A DNA stretch of 64,000 bases from an uncultured Spartobacteria bacterium (GCA_903882875.1 CAIRYQ010000047.1:1-64000), one strand, 5' to 3'; counted from the first letter of the stretch, positions 35,985 to 44,422 are shown. Translations and numbers: made by a program. The notes: generated by a model not told the origin, from the letters alone.

Positions 35985-36794
35985 ATGCAACACTATCGCA
36001 CCTGCTGGATTTCCGACGTACACCTTGGCACCCGCGGTGCGCAGGCCGATGCCCTGCTCTCCTTTCTCAAGGCCAATGAATTCGAGACACTTTACGTCGT
36101 CGGGGATCTCATTGACGTGTGGTCGCTCAAGCGCGGCATCTATTGGCCTCAGTCCCACAATGACGTGATCCAGAAGCTCCTCCGCGCAGGACGCAAGGGC
36201 ACACGCATCATCTACATTCCCGGCAATCACGACGAGTTCCTCGCCCATTACCACGGTGAATATGGCAGCATGACAGTCCAGGAGCGCGCCATCCACACGA
36301 CTGTGGACGGCACACGGCTCTTAGTCATCCACGGCCACGAACTCGACACGGTCGTGCAAAATGCGCGCTGGCTCGCGCTGCTGGGTGATGTTGGTTATCA
36401 GTTCCTGCTATGGTTGAACCGCCCGCTGAATTTTCTGCGTCGCATGTTCGGCCTTGGCTACTGGTCACTCAGTTCCTATGCAAAGCAGAAAGTGAAGAGC
36501 GCCGTGAACTATGTCGGCAAATTCGAGGAGAGCATCGTGCGCTATGCGGAAAAGGACGGTGTCCACGGCGTCGTCTGCGGCCACATCCACACCCCAGTCG
36601 TGCGCCCCATCGAGGGCGTGACTTACTATAATTGCGGTGACTGGGTGGAGAGCTGTTCCGCGCTCGTCGAGCATCAGTGCGGGCGCATGGAACTGCTGAC
36701 GGGAATGCACACCCCTTCGCGCATCATCCCGCTGCCACCGCTGGCGTCATGCGAAGACTTCGAGGAAGTCGGCAAACGGATGAAGGCGCGGTAG
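35985..36794 (+). CDS. UDP-2,3-diacylglucosamine diphosphatase-like metallophosphoesterase
   Basis: 269 residues. It carries the calcineurin-like phosphoesterase metal motifs in the LpxH arrangement: ISDVHLGTRG (residues 9-18), GDLIDVW, PGNHDEF, HGHELD and CGHIHTP. COG2908 members of this length cleave the pyrophosphate bond of UDP-2,3-diacylglucosamine in lipid A synthesis, producing lipid X and UMP; some homologues have other substrates, so I leave the symbol empty. The helical region between about 145 and 175 (LNRPLNFLRRMFGLGYWSLS) is amphipathic and would contact the membrane. It is transcribed alone, in the opposite direction to the response regulator. The ATG has no Shine-Dalgarno sequence. 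Confidence 0.85.
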   Translation: MQHYRTCWISDVHLGTRGAQADALLSFLKANEFETLYVVGDLIDVWSLKRGIYWPQSHNDVIQKLLRAGRKGTRIIYIPGNHDEFLAHYHGEYGSMTVQERAIHTTVDGTRLLVIHGHELDTVVQNARWLALLGDVGYQFLLWLNRPLNFLRRMFGLGYWSLSSYAKQKVKSAVNYVGKFEESIVRYAEKDGVHGVVCGHIHTPVVRPIEGVTYYNCGDWVESCSALVEHQCGRMELLTGMHTPSRIIPLPPLASCEDFEEVGKRMKAR

Positions 36795-36843
36795 GCCCCG
36801 CCGATCCGGCGTCGCGTGCAAATTTGCAGATCATCTGCCGCTA

Positions 36844-37119
36844 ATGTGGCTTGCCGGCAGCCTGCGCCAGTATCCGAAGGACCGCACGCTCCTCAACGAC
36901 ACCGCGCCCCTGGAAACCGTTTCCGAGACCGTCGCCCGCAAGATTGTCGTCATGCGCCGCCTCGCCGCGCACGACACCCGCCGCGCCACGCTCGCCATCT
37001 ACAACCAGCTCGCCGAACTCGCCGCCCGCGGCAACGTGGAGGCCCAAGCCTACTTCGACCGCATGTCCCCCCACTTCCCCGGCCGCCCTCCCAAGGCCCC
37101 CAAGCCGCCGAAGCCGTAA
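36844..37119 (+). CDS. small hypothetical protein
   Basis: A 91-residue reading frame, 49 bases after the phosphoesterase. Strong GC preference at third codon positions and a coherent helical composition (LNDTAPLETVSETVARKIVV, RRATLAIYNQLAELAARGN) support coding. The C-terminus is a Pro/Lys tail (RPPKAPKPPKP). No family recognised. A different frame overlaps it and runs into the 42-bp repeat array; I regard that one as secondary. Confidence 0.5.
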   Translation: MWLAGSLRQYPKDRTLLNDTAPLETVSETVARKIVVMRRLAAHDTRRATLAIYNQLAELAARGNVEAQAYFDRMSPHFPGRPPKAPKPPKP

Positions 37120-37140
37120 CCAACCCTTCCCGCGAAAACT

Positions 37141-37290
37141 CTGCGGCACCCTTTCGTCAGGGTCAGGCATCCTTAAAAAGGTCTGCCGCACCCTTTCTCG
37201 GGATGATTCGCCCCAAAGAAAGGTAAATTACCCCTTTTTATGGGTGGGCGACCTTCAAAAAAGGGTGATTCATCCCTTCACCGGGGTCGC
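37141..37290. repeat. degenerate 42-bp tandem repeat array
   Basis: Three full units (37141-37182, 37183-37224, 37225-37266) and a partial fourth follow the consensus ...CACCCTTT...GGG......CCtt.AAAAAGG(T). Within each unit the halves ACCCT/AGGGT and CCTT/AAGG can pair into hairpins, and base changes in one arm tend to be matched in the other (for example ACCC..GGGT in unit 3). Since 42 bases is 14 codons the array also stays in frame, reading as V/L-x-x-P/T-F/L....G.L-x-K-R. Confidence 0.6.
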
Positions 37291-37399
37291 AGGGGCATTC
37301 TTCGGAGATTGATTTGGCTGTCACTCGTTTCTTCCCGTTCCCTGGAGCGTGCCATGCACTTTGAAGGCGGCGCAACTTTTGCAGACGTCGGTGCATCGA

Positions 37400-37607
37400 G
37401 GGCCAAAGGCCCTGCACAAGCCAGCGCAGGGCAAGCGAGGGACGAGCGCCGCCCTGGGTGGTGCGTTAAAAAAGACAAAGCCCTGAAGGGGCGGCGCATG
37501 TTGTCGCGCCCCTTCAGGGCTTTTCTCGTTCTTCCTACAGATCCCAGGGCGGCGTCCGCGAAAGACGCGGACTTGCCCTGGGCTGGCTTGTCTCGGGCCT
37601 TTGGCCC
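37400..37607. repeat. 208-bp nested inverted repeat
   Basis: The outer arms 37400-37458 and 37543-37607 are complementary with a few mismatches, beginning with GGGCCAAAGGCCC and GGGCCTTTGGCCC and ending with CGCCGCCCTGGG / CCCAGGGCGGCG. The right arm contains an extra hairpin GTCCGCG/CGCGGAC. In the centre a perfect 17-bp stem (37477-37493 with 37507-37523) encloses a 13-base loop. No transposase is associated. It resembles a miniature palindromic element or a very strong structured terminator. Confidence 0.7.
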
Positions 37608-37620
37608 GCGAGGCAGCGCC

Positions 37621-37683
37621 GCCTCGGACTCTCACCGCTGCGCCTCAGACCCTCATCGTTGGGCTTCAGAATAAGTCTTTCCG
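37621..37683. repeat. three 21-bp degenerate tandem repeats
   Basis: Units GCCTCGGACTCTCACCGCTG (37621), GCCTCAGACCCTCATCGTTG (37642) and GCTTCAGAATAAGTC (37663) share phase and most bases, decaying towards the Abi-alpha start at 37715. They directly adjoin the 208-bp palindrome. Confidence 0.5.
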
Positions 37684-37714
37684 TCATCCTTTGTTCGTTG
37701 TCCAATTCCATCAA

Positions 37715-38533
37715 ATGAGCGATCCAGTTGAGCCAGCACAAGCAGTCGTCGGCGTCGTCGGCGAGATGATGAAAATCGCGGGCGAGAATCCCGAAGTGAA
37801 GGAGGCAGGGAAAAACTTGAGTCGCGCCGCTCTCACGATCACAAAGACGATCAACGTCTGCTTGCTCCCACTCGCAGCGGTCAATTTCGCGTTCGATAAA
37901 GCAAGAGCCTACTTCGCGGAGAAATTCCAAGACGATCTCGCGGCTAAAGCCGCTGCAATACCGCCCGAGAATATCGTCGAGCCAAAAGCGTCCATCGCTG
38001 GTCCCGCACTCCAAGGACTCGCATTCACACACGAAGAGCCGAATCTAAAGGAAATGTATCTCAAGCTCCTTGCTACTGCGATGGACGGTCGTGTTTCGAA
38101 TGATGCTCATCCCGCCTTCGTGGAGATCATAAAACAACTGAGTGCGGAGGATGCAGGAATGCTACAGCTCGTTATTAAAAAGGACGATTTTACGCCCATG
38201 GCAGAGATTCGGCAAAGTGATGCAAACGGAGCAGGCCATATCTTGCTGAAACACGTAATGCCTCTCTTCAATCCTAAAACGAAGCAGCTACAAGAAAATG
38301 TTCGGTTACCAGTCATCGTCGATAATTGGATCCGTCTTGGGCTCGTCGAAGTCGAATATCTTCGCGAGCTTATGGGTGAAAACGCCTACTCATGGGTCAA
38401 GACTCGACCAGAATTCCTGCGATTGAAACAGGTACATGAAAAACCTGGCCTAAGTGTGACCTACAAGGGCGGATTTTTGACGCGAACCTCTTTGGGTTTC
38501 CAGTTTGCAAAAACCGTAGGCTTGTTGGATTGA
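37715..38533 (+). CDS. DUF4393 / Abi-alpha family protein (candidate phage defence)
   Basis: 272 residues from the ATG at 37715; the frame is open further upstream but runs through repeat DNA. Recognisable family blocks are EVKEAGKNLSRAALTITKTI (near 27-45), LLPLAAVNFAFDKARAYFAE, PPENIVEPKASIAGPALQGL, FTHEEPNLKEMYLKLLATAM and HPAFVEIIKQLSAEDAGML. This is the Pfam Abi_alpha (DUF4393) family, named for an abortive-infection protein. A hydrophobic stretch at about residues 43-60 may associate with the membrane. The gene is visibly more AT-rich than its neighbours and sits between a dense palindrome patch and a housekeeping-type gene, suggesting horizontal gain. No partner gene is adjacent. Confidence 0.8.
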   Translation: MSDPVEPAQAVVGVVGEMMKIAGENPEVKEAGKNLSRAALTITKTINVCLLPLAAVNFAFDKARAYFAEKFQDDLAAKAAAIPPENIVEPKASIAGPALQGLAFTHEEPNLKEMYLKLLATAMDGRVSNDAHPAFVEIIKQLSAEDAGMLQLVIKKDDFTPMAEIRQSDANGAGHILLKHVMPLFNPKTKQLQENVRLPVIVDNWIRLGLVEVEYLRELMGENAYSWVKTRPEFLRLKQVHEKPGLSVTYKGGFLTRTSLGFQFAKTVGLLD

Positions 38534-38566
38534 GCAGACGCCAGTTTTACTTGCCGTAAGAGCGCC

Positions 38567-40336
38567 CTACTTCACCGCACCCGCGGCGAGTTCGAGGAAC
38601 TTGTCGCGCAGTTCGCCGCCTTTCGGGACGAGGACGTCCTGCACCATGAAGACGGTGATCAGCTTTTTCTCGGGATCGATCCAGCCGTGCGTGCCGAAGG
38701 CGCCGCCGTGGCCGAATGATTTGTCGGACATGTGCGGCGCGGACTTCTTCTCCGCGGCGTTGTTGAACCAGCCGAGGCCGTATTGGATCGTCTTGCCCGA
38801 CGCGCTGTGCGGCTTCGTCATTTCGGCGACGCCCTTCGCGCTCACGATGCGCTTGCCGTCGAGTTCGCCGCCATTGAGCACCATCTGGTAGAAGCGCGCC
38901 ATGTCGGCGGCGGTGGAGAAAAGGCCGCCGCTCGGCTCGGCCTCGCGTTTGATGTCCGGCTCGGAGGTGAGGAAGGCGTTGTGCGCGGGAACGAGTGCGT
39001 CGCCGCTGAGCTTGTAGGTGCGCGCGATGCGTTCGCGCTGCGCGGCATCCGGGTGCCATGTCGTGTCCTTCATGCCGAGCGGCGTGATGATACGCTCGCC
39101 GACGAACTGCTCGAAAGTTTTCCCGCTCGCGATCTCGACGATGCGGCCCGCGACGGTGAGGCCGAAGCCGTATTCAAATTTCGCGCCGGGCTGGAACTCG
39201 AACGGCTCCTTCAGCAGGTCGAGCGCGTACTGTGCGATCGGAACATTGCCATCGGTCGGCTTGCGCGCCGGGTCGGCGATGCCGCTCGTGTGCGAGAGCA
39301 GGTCGCGCAGCGTGATCGGACGCGAAAGCGCGCCGTCTTTTCCGACTTTCACCTTCGCGAGTTCGGGCAGCCACTTCGTTGCGGGCTCGTCGAGCGTGAG
39401 CTTGCCCTCGTCCACGAGGATCATCACGGCGGTCGAGGTGAGACTCTTCGTCATCGAGGCGATCCAGAAAATCGTGTCGGGCGTCATCGGCTTTTTCTTT
39501 TCGATATTCGCCATGCCCGCGGCGTCCTGATGCACGATTTTCCCGTCGCGCACGACGAGCGTGACGACTCCCGCGGCGCGCTTCTGCTTCAGCAATTCCT
39601 CCATCGCCGGCTTGATCGCCGCGAGCTTCGCCGAATCCATCCCGGCTTCCTCGGGTTTCGCGACCACGAGCCCGGCGGGCTTCGCAGCAGGCGCGGGCTT
39701 TGGCGCCTCCGGTTTCGCGGGAGCCGGCGCGGCGACGACGCTTGCCGGCGGAAGCTTGCTGAGATCCCATCCGCGCTCGATGCGCAGCGCGGGCAGCGCC
39801 TTCGCAAGCGCGGCGGCTCCGGCGTCGGTCACCTTCGTCTCGAAGACGTAGATGCGCTTGAGATTTTTCAACCCGGCGAGCTGCTGAATTCCCGAGTCGG
39901 TCACGTCCGTGTGGAAAAGATTCAGCGACTCAAGTTGCGCGAGACCCTTCACATGCGCGAGCACTGCATCGGTCGCGTTGCTCCGCGAGAGGTTCAGCTT
40001 TTTCAGGTTCTTCAGCGTGGCGATGCCCGCAAGGTCCGCGGGCTGGAACTGCGCACCGGACAGATCGAGTTCCACGATGGACGGGATCTTTCCGATCAGC
40101 GCGTAGGCCGCCGCGTCCGGCTTCTCGATGCCGCGGAAATTCACGTAGCTCCAGTTCACGCCCGAGGCGAGCGGCTGCACGAGGGCACCGCGTTTTGAGA
40201 GCGTCTCGGCGGCCTGCTTTTCCTCGGGAGAGGGAGCAGGGCCGACGTCCACAGTGTCATCCGCACGGGCGGCGAGCGGAGTAAACAGGAGCGCCGCGGC
40301 GAACACGGCGAGGAGGAAGGAACGGTGGGGTTTCAT
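38567..40336 (-). CDS. LRR domain fused to a class C beta-lactamase-type serine hydrolase
   Basis: 589 residues with signal peptide (1-25). Residues about 75-185 carry leucine-rich repeats of the L..L.LS.....D....L..L..L type, followed by a Pro/Ala/Lys linker (200-222) and an S12 serine hydrolase/beta-lactamase domain from about 228 to the end. The catalytic SxxK is S294-M-T-K297, with Tyr in EYGFG and the HGG motif in GHGGAFG. The usual YxN second motif has Phe instead of Asn (YGF), so penicillinase activity is doubtful; esterase or D-aminopeptidase-type activity is likelier. The LRR part probably provides binding in the periplasm or at the surface. It converges with the Abi-alpha gene. Confidence 0.87.
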   Translation of the reverse strand: MKPHRSFLLAVFAAALLFTPLAARADDTVDVGPAPSPEEKQAAETLSKRGALVQPLASGVNWSYVNFRGIEKPDAAAYALIGKIPSIVELDLSGAQFQPADLAGIATLKNLKKLNLSRSNATDAVLAHVKGLAQLESLNLFHTDVTDSGIQQLAGLKNLKRIYVFETKVTDAGAAALAKALPALRIERGWDLSKLPPASVVAAPAPAKPEAPKPAPAAKPAGLVVAKPEEAGMDSAKLAAIKPAMEELLKQKRAAGVVTLVVRDGKIVHQDAAGMANIEKKKPMTPDTIFWIASMTKSLTSTAVMILVDEGKLTLDEPATKWLPELAKVKVGKDGALSRPITLRDLLSHTSGIADPARKPTDGNVPIAQYALDLLKEPFEFQPGAKFEYGFGLTVAGRIVEIASGKTFEQFVGERIITPLGMKDTTWHPDAAQRERIARTYKLSGDALVPAHNAFLTSEPDIKREAEPSGGLFSTAADMARFYQMVLNGGELDGKRIVSAKGVAEMTKPHSASGKTIQYGLGWFNNAAEKKSAPHMSDKSFGHGGAFGTHGWIDPEKKLITVFMVQDVLVPKGGELRDKFLELAAGAVK

Positions 40337-40468
40337 GGCTGGATTCTGGATTGGGGGCGCGTGGGTGACACGTACATTTCGCGGGTTGAAAGTCGTTTCA
40401 CCGCGCCGGTGTTAGGAATGGAAAATTCCGCGACGGCGTCTGGCATCCTTCTCGCTTTCTCACCGCAC

Positions 40469-41545
40469 ATGGCCCGCATTGATCATTACTTCAAATTCAT
40501 GAAGGAGCAGGGTGCCTCAGACCTGCATCTTTCCACCGGCAATCCCCCCATCCTCCGCATTCACGGCGAGATGGTCCGCATTGATGCCCCGCCCTTCGGC
40601 GGCGACGATCTGAAGGCGCTCGTCTATGAGATCGCGCCGGAGCACAAGATCAAACAGTTCGAGGAAACGGGCGACGTGGACTTCGGCTACGAGTATCCGG
40701 GCTTCGCGCGTTACCGTGCGAATTTCTTCAACCAGAAGTACGGGATCGGCGCGGTGTTCCGTCTCATCCCGAGCAAGATTCTCACCGCGGATGAGCTGGG
40801 CCTGCCGCCGGTGACGAAGAAATTTGCGATGCTCAAAAAGGGCCTCGTACTCGTGACCGGGCCGACGGGCTCGGGAAAATCCACCACGCTCGCCGCGATG
40901 GTGGACTACGCGAACCTCCAGCGGAAGGATCACATTTTGACCGTCGAGGATCCCATCGAGTTCGTCCACAAGAGCCAGCAGTCGCTCATCAACCACCGCG
41001 AGGTCGGCGTTCACACAAAATCATTTGCCGCCGCACTGCGCGGCGCGCTGCGCGAAGACCCGGACATCATCCTTGTCGGCGAATTGCGCGACCTTGAGAC
41101 GATCGAGCTTGCGCTGACCGCGGCACAGACCGGCCATCTTGTCTTCGGAACGCTGCACACGCCGAGCGCGCCGAAGACGATTGACCGCATCATTGATGTA
41201 TTCCCCGCCGGACAGCAGAACCAGGTGCGTTCGGGCCTTGCGGAATCGCTCAAGGGCATCGTGGCGCAAAACCTTTTCAAACGCATAGACAAGCCGGGCC
41301 GCTGCGCCGCGCTCGAAGTCCTCGTGGTGGACAGCCCGATCGCGAACCTCATCCGCGAAGGCAAGACGCACCAGATCACGGGCATGATGCAGGTCGGCAA
41401 GAAAAAGGGCAACCAACCGCTGGACGACGCAATCATGGAGCTGCTCCGCGCGTCGAAAATCTCTCCCGAAGAGGCGTATGACAAAGCCATGGACAAGAAA
41501 AAATTCCGCGCCTTCATCAAGGACGCCGGCGACTGGGAGGACTAG
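40469..41545 (+). CDS. pilT: type IV pilus retraction ATPase PilT
   Basis: 358 residues, starting at the ATG just before RIDHYFKFMKEQGASDLHLS, which is the usual PilT N-terminus; upstream ATGs would add non-homologous sequence. Walker A is GPTGSGKSTT, the Asp box lies around DHILTVEDPIEF, Walker B is DPDIILVGELRD and the His box TGHLVFGTLHTPSA. The C-terminal IANLIREGKTHQI (AIRNLIRE-type motif) is the PilT signature needed for retraction. It powers pilus disassembly, giving twitching motility and DNA uptake. It is followed after 3 bases by a second PilT-like ATPase. No pilin or assembly genes are in the window. Confidence 0.93.
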   Translation: MARIDHYFKFMKEQGASDLHLSTGNPPILRIHGEMVRIDAPPFGGDDLKALVYEIAPEHKIKQFEETGDVDFGYEYPGFARYRANFFNQKYGIGAVFRLIPSKILTADELGLPPVTKKFAMLKKGLVLVTGPTGSGKSTTLAAMVDYANLQRKDHILTVEDPIEFVHKSQQSLINHREVGVHTKSFAAALRGALREDPDIILVGELRDLETIELALTAAQTGHLVFGTLHTPSAPKTIDRIIDVFPAGQQNQVRSGLAESLKGIVAQNLFKRIDKPGRCAALEVLVVDSPIANLIREGKTHQITGMMQVGKKKGNQPLDDAIMELLRASKISPEEAYDKAMDKKKFRAFIKDAGDWED

Positions 41546-41548
41546 CCG

Positions 41549-42718
41549 ATGAAGCGCGCCGAACTCGACGCCCTCCTGACCGCCATGATGGACGTGGCAC
41601 CGGGAATCTCTGACGTGAATTTCACGAGCAACCGGCCTCCACAGGTCGAGGCCTTTGGCGTACTCAAGACCGCGGACATTCCCCCGCATGTCGCGAAGCT
41701 CACGCCTTTCCAGACGGAACGCATCGCGCTGAACATCATCGGCGGCGAGCGGCGCCTGCTCCGCGAACTCGCCGTCCGCGGCTCGTGCGACTGCGCCTAC
41801 ATGGTGAATGAGAAATTGCGCTTCCGCGTGAATGTCTTCCGCCAGCGCAACCAGCTCGCCGTCGTCATGCGCAAGGCGCAGACGGAAATCCCGACGATCC
41901 AGAGCCTCGGCCTGCCCCCAACATTCAAGGAAGTGGCCAAGGAAAAAACCGGACTCATCCTTGTGACCGGATCGACCGGCAGCGGCAAGACGACCACGCT
42001 CGCCGCGGTGCTCGACGAGATCAACCGCTCGCAGCCCGTGCATGTGGTCACGCTCGAGGATCCGATCGAATACCTGCACCCGCACAAACGGGCGACATTC
42101 AACCAGCGCGAACTCGGGCCGGACTTTGACGATTTCCCGAGCGGACTGCGCGCCGCGATGCGGCAGGCGCCGAAGGTGATTTTCGTCGGTGAGATGCGCG
42201 ACCGCGCCACGGTCGAGATCGCGATCACCGCGGCGGAGACCGGCCACCTCGTCCTTTCCACCATCCACACGATCAACGCCGGCCAGAGCATCAACCGCAT
42301 TCTCGGCATGTTCGAGCGCGAGGAGGAAGCGCAGCTCCGCATCCGCCTCGCGGACACACTTCGGTGGATCATCTCGCAGCGGCTGCTCCCGCGCATCGGC
42401 GGCGGACGCCAGCTCGCGCAGGAAATCATGGGCAGCAACCTCCGCACACGCGAGGCCATCCAACTGGGCGAAGACGAAGGGCGCACATTTTACGACATCA
42501 TCGAGCAGAGCCAGACGTTCGGCTGGGGCACGTTCGATCAGGCGATTGTCGCGGCGTTTGAAGCGCGGAGAATCACGGATGAAACCGCGCTGCTTTACTC
42601 GACGAACAAGGGCAAGATGAGCCGCTACATTGACGATGCGAAGAAGCGAATGAACCTCGTGGACGTGGACACCACCGGCTTGAAACTCGACCTCAACTCC
42701 TTCGCCGCCACCCGATGA
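41549..42718 (+). CDS. second PilT/PilU-type retraction ATPase
   Basis: 389 residues. The N-terminus (ISDVNFTSNRPPQVEAFG) keeps the PilT N-domain fold, and the core has Walker A GSTGSGKTTT, the EDPIEY Asp box, Walker B KVIFVGEMRD and the His box TGHLVLSTIHTINA. The AIRNLIRE-like motif of true PilT is replaced by EIMGSNLRTREAIQLGEDEG, which is closer to PilU/PilT2. Such proteins act as accessory retraction motors. It starts 3 bases after pilT and its stop overlaps the next gene by 4 bases, so the three are translationally coupled. Confidence 0.9.
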   Translation: MKRAELDALLTAMMDVAPGISDVNFTSNRPPQVEAFGVLKTADIPPHVAKLTPFQTERIALNIIGGERRLLRELAVRGSCDCAYMVNEKLRFRVNVFRQRNQLAVVMRKAQTEIPTIQSLGLPPTFKEVAKEKTGLILVTGSTGSGKTTTLAAVLDEINRSQPVHVVTLEDPIEYLHPHKRATFNQRELGPDFDDFPSGLRAAMRQAPKVIFVGEMRDRATVEIAITAAETGHLVLSTIHTINAGQSINRILGMFEREEEAQLRIRLADTLRWIISQRLLPRIGGGRQLAQEIMGSNLRTREAIQLGEDEGRTFYDIIEQSQTFGWGTFDQAIVAAFEARRITDETALLYSTNKGKMSRYIDDAKKRMNLVDVDTTGLKLDLNSFAATR

Positions 42719-43200
42719 GCGTCATCTCCGATCAGGAATTTCACCACCGGATCGATCTCTTCGAGCCCGGCGACACCACCGCGCTCATCTGCGTGGACGT
42801 GCCCGAGGTGCAGCGTCTCGTCGTGGAAAATCTCACCGAGCTTGGCTGCAAGATCCACACGGGCCTCTTCACCGAGGACATCCTGCTCAAGCTCCAGACG
42901 CACGCCTACGACATTGTGATCATCGCCGAGCACTTCGGCGGATCGGATCTCCAGAACAATCCCATCCTCGCCTCCACGCTCGAAATCCTGCCCGATCAGC
43001 GGCGCAACCAGATCATCGCGCTCGTCGGGTGCAGCGTTCACACGGACAGCGACATGGAGGCTTGGCAGCACAGCGTGAACCTCGTCGTGAACCTCGCGGA
43101 TGTGCCCAACATCAAGCACGTCCTGCGACGCGCGATGGTGCGCAACCGCAGCTTCTACACGCCTTACACCGAGGCGCTCCGCGATGCGGAGCGGATCTGA
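42715..43200 (+). CDS. degenerate receiver-like protein coupled to the PilT pair
   Basis: 161 residues. From about 20 to 140 it has the alternating strand/helix pattern of a CheY-like receiver (TTALICVDVPEVQRLVVENL, AYDIVIIAEHF, NQIIALVGCS, VNLVVNLADVPNIKHVLRRA). The phosphoacceptor position is Glu72 instead of Asp, the acidic pair is absent and no KP motif is present, so it cannot be a normal phosphorelay target. A constitutive, phosphomimetic-like adaptor is possible. It overlaps the PilT-like ATPase by 4 bases (ATGA), which makes a function in pilus retraction likely. Confidence 0.75.
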   Translation: MSVISDQEFHHRIDLFEPGDTTALICVDVPEVQRLVVENLTELGCKIHTGLFTEDILLKLQTHAYDIVIIAEHFGGSDLQNNPILASTLEILPDQRRNQIIALVGCSVHTDSDMEAWQHSVNLVVNLADVPNIKHVLRRAMVRNRSFYTPYTEALRDAERI

Positions 43201-43244
43201 ACACGCACATCCGCGAAGGATTTTGCAGGCATGATTCAATCGGC

Positions 43245-43295
43245 TGCGTTCGTCCGCGGTCGAAAATGCGGCACATCAGTTCGCAAACGAACGCA
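43245..43295. repeat. inverted repeat between convergent genes
   Basis: TGCGTTCGT (43245-43253) pairs with ACGAACGCA (43287-43295), and a smaller alternative hairpin GTTCG-CAAA-CGAAC occupies 43279-43292. It lies between the convergent stops of the receiver-like gene and ribD and could act as a weak bidirectional terminator, although no T-run follows. Confidence 0.35.
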
Positions 43296-43298
43296 TGC

Positions 43299-44330
43299 TC
43301 AATCCGATCGCCTCACATCCGCGGTCATGCGAATGTCCGATCCGATTTTTCGGAACGCCACGTTGTGCAGCCTGAGCGATTCCCCAGTGCTGCCTGCACC
43401 ACGCCCGCCGATCACATCCGGGCCGCCGCACAGCATCGGTGCAAAGTAGAAATGCACGCGGTCCACAAGCCCCTCATCGAACGCCGACCCGAGCAGCACT
43501 CCCCCACCCTCGAACATCACGCTCGTGCAGCCACGCCCACCGAGATCGCGCAGCACGGCGCGCAACGACTTCCCACGAAAGACGAGCGTGCGCTCGCGAC
43601 GGGCATCGGAAAAAAGATGCGCGTCCGCAGGCAACCGTCCGCCACGCGTAAGCACGACGCGCCACGGTTGCCGAATCGCCGCTCCACGCAGACCGCGCAC
43701 GGTGAGCCTCGGATCGTCCGCACGCACCGTCCCAGCGCCGACGAGGATCGCATCCACATGTGCGCGCAGCCGCATCGCATCCGCGCGTGCCTCCTCGCAT
43801 GTGAGCCAGCGGCCTTCCCCGGGCGGACGCGTGAGACGTCCGTCCAGCGACAGGCCCGCCTTTGCAATCACCAGCGGCATCCCGGTCGCGATCCATTTGT
43901 TGAATCCCGTATTCAACGCCGAGCATTTCTCCGCAAGGATGCCCACAGTCACCGCGACACCCGCCTTTTTCAAAATCGCGAACCCGCGCCCCGCATGTTT
44001 CGGATTCGGATCGGTCGCGCCCACGACCACGCGCGCGAGACCTGCCTCCACGATTGCACCCGTGCAAGGCAGCGTACGCCCGTGCGTGCAGCACGGCTCG
44101 AGCGTGACATAAATCGTCGCACCGCGCGCGAGGGCCGAACGTTTCAGCGCGCGCAACGCCTCGATCTCCGCGTGCGGCCCGCCCGCGCAGCGATGCCAGC
44201 CCTTCGCAATCACACGCCCGCTTTTCACGATCACCGCGCCAACCGAGGGATTCGGCGACGTGCGCCCCACGCCTTTTGCCGCCTCGCGCAGCGCGAGGCG
44301 CATGAATTTTTCATCGTCCGTGCGGCTCAT
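43299..44330 (-). CDS. ribD: bifunctional riboflavin biosynthesis deaminase/reductase RibD
   Basis: 343 residues from Met at 44330 (MSRTDDEKFMRLALREAAKG), the usual RibD start; the frame is open further upstream without homology. The deaminase zinc site is HAEIEALR and the PCCTHGRTLPC segment; the reductase half from about 150 holds GLSLDGRLT, GAGTVRADDPRLTVR and SVMFEGGGVLLGSAF. The enzyme deaminates and reduces the pyrimidine intermediate of riboflavin synthesis. It is followed by the tRNA gene on the same strand upstream and faces the receiver-like gene. No other rib genes are adjacent. Confidence 0.92.
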   Translation of the reverse strand: MSRTDDEKFMRLALREAAKGVGRTSPNPSVGAVIVKSGRVIAKGWHRCAGGPHAEIEALRALKRSALARGATIYVTLEPCCTHGRTLPCTGAIVEAGLARVVVGATDPNPKHAGRGFAILKKAGVAVTVGILAEKCSALNTGFNKWIATGMPLVIAKAGLSLDGRLTRPPGEGRWLTCEEARADAMRLRAHVDAILVGAGTVRADDPRLTVRGLRGAAIRQPWRVVLTRGGRLPADAHLFSDARRERTLVFRGKSLRAVLRDLGGRGCTSVMFEGGGVLLGSAFDEGLVDRVHFYFAPMLCGGPDVIGGRGAGSTGESLRLHNVAFRKIGSDIRMTADVRRSD

Positions 44331-44422
44331 GCGCATAGGGAATATCCGCGTGGCACCCGTATCGCAAGGCGCGAACGACCGCCAAACAACACACTGCCCT
44401 CGGCATTTGTCATTCACTCCAA

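Larger units (their letters stand above)
37120..37714. other. repeat-dense intergenic patch
   Basis: Apart from the start of the Abi-alpha gene at 37715, this stretch holds only repeats: a 42-bp tandem array (37141-37290), a nested 208-bp palindrome (37400-37607) and three 21-bp degenerate repeats (37621-37683). I see no convincing gene inside it. Confidence 0.6.

Noticed and set aside
37141-37683. CRISPR array
   Set aside because: The repeats are contiguous without spacers, are degenerate and palindromic within units, and no cas gene is present.
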